Below, piece by piece: positions 7,200 to 9,546 of a stretch of 9,546 nucleotides of DNA. Position numbers and translations under genes: made by a program. This DNA is from Saprospiraceae bacterium (lineage in GTDB: Bacteria > Bacteroidota > Bacteroidia > Chitinophagales > Saprospiraceae), in assembly GCA_013361075.1 (NCBI GenBank), contig JABWAJ010000181.1:1-9546 (forward strand), in the 5' to 3' direction. How positions within the stretch are numbered: position 1 is the stretch's first letter; each line of letters begins with the position of its first letter. A model generated the notes under the pieces. The model saw only the letters and a program-made list of their open reading frames with translations. It was not told the DNA's origin and ran no database searches.

Positions 7200-7823
7200 A
7201 TGATCTCTGTTGCTATTGTGGATGATCAAAGAGACATCCGCGAAGGCTTGCAGAAACTACTCGACATGACCGATGAGTTTCGCTGCCTTGCTACTTTTGA
7301 GGACGGCCTGACAGCGTTGTCTTCACTCCCGGGGCTCCGTCCCGAAGTTGTTTTAATGGATATTGACCTGCCTGGCATGTCGGGCATCGAATGTGTACGG
7401 GCACTACGGCAAAACCTGCCGGATGTTCACATCATTATGCTTACGGCTTACAGCGACGACGAGCACATTTTCCAGGCGCTGAAAGCAGGCGCTTATGGCT
7501 ACCTGACCAAAGGCGTTTTCCCATCTAAAATTCTTGGCGCAATCCGGGAAGTGCGTACCGGCGGCTCGCCCATGAGCTCACATGTGGCTCGAAGAGTAGT
7601 TTCTTATTTCAGTGAAGCGTACAATCCAATGCTGTCCTTGTCAGCTCGTGAGCAGGAGGTGCTGGATTTGCTCTGCGACGGGCAGAGTTATCGCGATATC
7701 GCCAAACAAATGTTCGTAAGCCCGAATACCGTGCGTTTCCACCTGAAAAACATTTACAAAAAATTACAGGTAAATTCGAGGCACGAAGCCGTAGCCAAGG
7801 CAACCAGGATGCACGTGGCATAA
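7200..7823 (+). CDS. NarL/FixJ-family response regulator
   Basis: Transcription factor of 207 aa. The N-terminal receiver domain (1-~120) has the acidic pair D8-D9, phosphoacceptor D54 in VLMDIDLPGM, T82 and K104, the full set for aspartate phosphorylation. The C-terminal LuxR-type helix-turn-helix (~146-205) runs from LSLSAREQEVLDLL through the recognition helix region VSPNTVRFHLKNIYKKL. It should be phosphorylated by the kinase upstream and bind DNA as a dimer. A longer frame starts at 7140, but its extra 20 residues (MTAWRLFGLALIHPTKTHKA) precede the receiver domain without homology. The ATG at 7200 places the first beta strand, ISVAIVDD, at the very N-terminus, as in the family. The gene converges on an exported-protein gene with 6 bases between the stops. 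Target genes cannot be told from sequence; the divergent spacer and its own leader are natural candidates. Confidence 0.93.
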   Translation: MISVAIVDDQRDIREGLQKLLDMTDEFRCLATFEDGLTALSSLPGLRPEVVLMDIDLPGMSGIECVRALRQNLPDVHIIMLTAYSDDEHIFQALKAGAYGYLTKGVFPSKILGAIREVRTGGSPMSSHVARRVVSYFSEAYNPMLSLSAREQEVLDLLCDGQSYRDIAKQMFVSPNTVRFHLKNIYKKLQVNSRHEAVAKATRMHVA

Positions 7824-7829
7824 AATGAT

Positions 7830-8459
7830 TCAGGGTTTTACCGGCCAAAGGCCCGCTGCTTTGCCCACACACTGTACGGCTTTCTGTATCGCTTCCTGCT
7901 GTTCAGGTGTCAGCGTAAATGTTCGTTTTTGCTTTTTATAAACAATGCGTATCTTGTCTATCTTGTTGTAAACGAGCTGGTAAAACAAATCAATTGGCAC
8001 CACACAAGTATGCTGATAGATGCGCATATTGGTTCCTTTGTCAAAAGTTCCCTGGTCGGGTACATTGTACAGCGGGATTACTTCTGTTTCTGAGTCTAAC
8101 AATTTTATGAATACATTGTAATCGTTTGTAATAGACTGATAGTCATACTCAGGTATGGCCAGCGTCATAAAAAAGCTGTTGATGCTGTCGTTCTCCGTGT
8201 ACATAAACAGCAGTTTGCCTTCGTCAATGATTTTTGGCCCGTTCTCTGTTTCAAAACGGCTGGGAATAAACAATCCAAAACTAACTGCTTCAGCACCAAT
8301 GGTGCGAAGGCTGTCAAAATCGTCCAATTCATCAAAAGCCAGTTTGCAGGGCGCTTCTTTTTTTTCAGGTGCTTTTGCTTTTTTAGTTTGAGCGGTTGCG
8401 CCAATGCTTGCTCCCAGGCAGAAAACCATCAAAATAACAGAGCCGATTGTTTTATTCAT
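7830..8459 (-). CDS. Exported protein of unknown function
   Basis: I do not recognise this 209-aa protein. It has a clear signal peptide: MNKT, a hydrophobic core to about residue 20, and a likely cleavage after ATAQ (24). A Lys/Ala/Pro/Glu-rich linker follows (25-37) and then a compact mixed alpha/beta region. The mature part has three cysteines, C38, C152 and C197, allowing one disulfide. There is no lipobox and no membrane helix after the signal, so a soluble periplasmic or secreted protein is likely. Coding is convincing: normal composition, well-formed signal, a candidate -7 promoter element upstream, and opposite-strand frames that look like shadows. It converges tightly with the response regulator (6-base gap). 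A link to that two-component system is possible but unproven. Confidence 0.85.
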   Translation of the reverse strand: MNKTIGSVILMVFCLGASIGATAQTKKAKAPEKKEAPCKLAFDELDDFDSLRTIGAEAVSFGLFIPSRFETENGPKIIDEGKLLFMYTENDSINSFFMTLAIPEYDYQSITNDYNVFIKLLDSETEVIPLYNVPDQGTFDKGTNMRIYQHTCVVPIDLFYQLVYNKIDKIRIVYKKQKRTFTLTPEQQEAIQKAVQCVGKAAGLWPVKP

Positions 8460-8526
8460 TGAAGTAGTTTTTTATAACGAGCATGTTGCGATGGAACTCA
8501 CCACCAATCTATTAAACGCTAAAAAG

Positions 8527-8556
8527 CAAAGGTAGGTCTTTCTTCAAAAAAAACAG
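8527..8556 (-). promoter_or_regulatory. Candidate Bacteroidota promoter for the exported-protein gene
   Basis: On the minus strand the -7 box is TACCTTTG (8534 down to 8527), a full match to TAnnTTTG. CTG at 8556-8554, one mismatch from the -33 TTG, lies exactly 19 bases upstream. The start of transcription would fall near 8520, leaving a ~60-base leader before the ATG ending at 8459. The promoter spacer contains the T8 run of the neighbouring terminator. Confidence 0.45.
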
Positions 8557-8587
8557 AAAGCGCATAATCCGGATTGGATTATGCGCT
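8546..8587 (-). terminator. Strong intrinsic terminator of the Ig-like protein gene
   Basis: A perfect 12-bp stem, AGCGCATAATCC (8559-8570) with GGATTATGCGCT (8576-8587), encloses a 5-base loop. Read on the minus strand it is followed by TTTCTGTTTTTTTT (8559 down to 8546), a good U-tract, and it lies 76 bases after the stop of the gene at 8663. On the plus strand only CCTTTT follows, so weak bidirectional use is possible. The stem-loop junction also holds the palindrome AATCCGGATT (8566-8575). Confidence 0.85.
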
Positions 8588-8598
8588 CCTTTTATGAT

Positions 8599-8650
8599 CC
8601 GGAAGTCCCGGTTCAGTCAAATTACCCATCAGGAGAAAAATCCCTTCCGG
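8599..8650. repeat. Second inverted repeat in the 3' region of the Ig-like protein gene
   Basis: CCGGAAG (8599-8605) is complementary to CTTCCGG (8644-8650) across 38 bases. It lies between the stop codon and the main terminator hairpin, so it could fold in the 3' untranslated RNA. The long loop makes this weak. Confidence 0.3.
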
Positions 8651-8662
8651 GCAAGTATTTAG

Positions 8663-9546
8663 TTAGTACTTAATGGAAAATTTGTAATTATCGTTGTTGT
8701 CGTTCGTAGTGTTGTTTACCTCATCAACTTTGATCAGGTAAATTTTCCCATTCGCTTTGACGGCAAACATATCTCCTACGACCAGGGCAAGGGTCATGTC
8801 TGTTACAGTAACAGCGTTTCCGTTGCAATCGATAGCCTGGTTTGTATCGCCAATCGCCGAGCCGGTATCAAAGGCAGCCGAAATGATCTCTTTATTGTTA
8901 GCATTTGCAAAAGAGAAGTTCTCTACCATTTCTGCACGTACTCTCCTCATTTCTGCGCCATTAACGGTACCAATTTGTTTACGCCAGTTGGAGGCATTTG
9001 GTTGGCTGCAATCGATGCCTACGTCGCGGATCTCTGCGGCTGGGTCATCTGACCCCGTACCTTGTCCGTTATCAAGATTTAAACCTCCCGTACCTACAGG
9101 ACCAGCCTGGTTGAGCAATACGCCCGTAAGGCTCATCTCAATCGGCGTTGTTGGAGGCGCTTTGCTGGTAATGGTGAGCGAAACAGCATCTTTCAGCCCG
9201 CTTTCGTCAGCAACTTCTACTTCATAAGTGCGAACAGCGCCTACAGTATTGACGGAAGAAATTTCAAATTCATACGTAACGCCATCTTTATCAGCGCCGG
9301 TAATCAGGAATGGGTTGTTGGCCAGCAGCGCACCACCATTGATGGTAAAAAAACTGGTACCTAATTTTACGTCATCTTCATAGAGTGTTACTGATTGTAA
9401 CTTGTTATCGCCGGTAAGCAAGGAAACCTTAATCTTAAAGGTTTCGCCGGCAACAACATCAGCATTGGCATCCAGAAAGCCGGATTCTGTGACGAAACGG
9501 GCGTCTAGCCCACTCGGATCGGTTGGTTCGCCCTCATCAGGATTAC
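8663..9546 (-). CDS. Surface/lipoprotein-like protein with Ig-like region, 5'-truncated
   Basis: The frame is open from the window edge to the TAA at 8663, giving 293 visible residues; the start is outside. The first TTG in frame (9421) is not a credible start because coding continues upstream through VVAGETFKIKVS. The visible N-terminus, NPDEGEPTDPSG, is an acidic, Pro-rich linker of the kind that follows a lipoprotein cysteine in Bacteroidota, so probably only a short signal sequence is missing (inference). Residues ~15-128 alternate beta strands (FKIKV, SVTLYEDD, YEFEISSV, TYEVEVADESG, VSLTITSK), resembling an Ig-like domain. After an APPTTP linker (~129-134) comes a second region with two cysteines (C179, C240), a Gly/Asp-rich loop (GTGGLNLDNGQGTGSDDP) and an Asn/Asp-rich end. 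No catalytic motif is seen. It is likely anchored at the cell surface and acts in binding or adhesion; the function is unknown. Confidence 0.75.
   Translation of the reverse strand, partial: NPDEGEPTDPSGLDARFVTESGFLDANADVVAGETFKIKVSLLTGDNKLQSVTLYEDDVKLGTSFFTINGGALLANNPFLITGADKDGVTYEFEISSVNTVGAVRTYEVEVADESGLKDAVSLTITSKAPPTTPIEMSLTGVLLNQAGPVGTGGLNLDNGQGTGSDDPAAEIRDVGIDCSQPNASNWRKQIGTVNGAEMRRVRAEMVENFSFANANNKEIISAAFDTGSAIGDTNQAIDCNGNAVTVTDMTLALVVGDMFAVKANGKIYLIKVDEVNNTTNDNNDNYKFSIKY

Noticed and set aside
7839..7856. GGCC-AAA-GGCC hairpin after the response regulator as a terminator
   Set aside because: Only a 4-bp stem, no T-run, and it lies inside the convergent coding region.
8757..9227. Plus-strand 156-codon frame opposite the Ig-like protein gene
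   Set aside because: The minus-strand frame continues to the window edge and has a terminator placed correctly after it. The plus frame has no comparable support.

Overview
The window looks like chromosomal DNA of a Bacteroidota bacterium, probably from the Saprospiria/Cytophagia side. Evidence: moderate GC, almost no Shine-Dalgarno sequences before the start codons, a candidate TAnnTTTG-type -7 promoter element, a compact HisKA_3 histidine kinase with a NarL-type regulator, and several small exported proteins of no recognised family. The phylum is inferred from style, not from a marker gene. I see no tRNA, rRNA, CRISPR array, insertion sequence, integrase or phage gene.

Left part (77-3591, + strand): three tightly spaced genes that fit the trans-4-hydroxy-L-proline catabolic pathway. 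They encode a DapA-superfamily lyase (likely 1-pyrroline-4-hydroxy-2-carboxylate deaminase), a 2-oxoglutarate semialdehyde (2,5-dioxovalerate) dehydrogenase, and a proline-racemase-family 4-hydroxyproline epimerase that keeps both catalytic cysteines. Together they would convert trans-4-hydroxy-L-proline to cis-4-hydroxy-D-proline and, after an oxidation step, to 2-oxoglutarate. The enzyme for that oxidation, a D-hydroxyproline dehydrogenase/oxidase, is not in the window and may lie to the left.

Middle (3595-5967, - strand): a large exported S9 (prolyl oligopeptidase/DPP-IV-like) serine peptidase converges on the epimerase with a 3-base gap. It could release proline- or hydroxyproline-containing peptides that feed the operon, but that link is inference from adjacency.

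A 272-base divergent spacer (5968-6239) follows. It holds a degenerate octamer tandem repeat, a 9-bp dyad and a G-run/C-run hairpin. Next comes a two-component pair: a short one-helix sensor kinase without a recognisable input domain (6240-7022), a 177-base gap with small dyads, and a NarL/FixJ response regulator (7200-7823).

Right part (7830-9546, - strand): an exported protein of unknown function (7830-8459) converges on the regulator gene with a 6-base gap. Upstream of it lies a compact unit in which the strong terminator of the next gene overlaps a candidate promoter. Last is a 5'-truncated gene (8663 to the window edge) for a surface protein with an Ig-like region. No clearly novel multi-gene system is visible. 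The most useful leads are the hydroxyproline operon beside an atypical S9 peptidase, the minimal kinase, the structured divergent spacer and the two unrecognised exported proteins.
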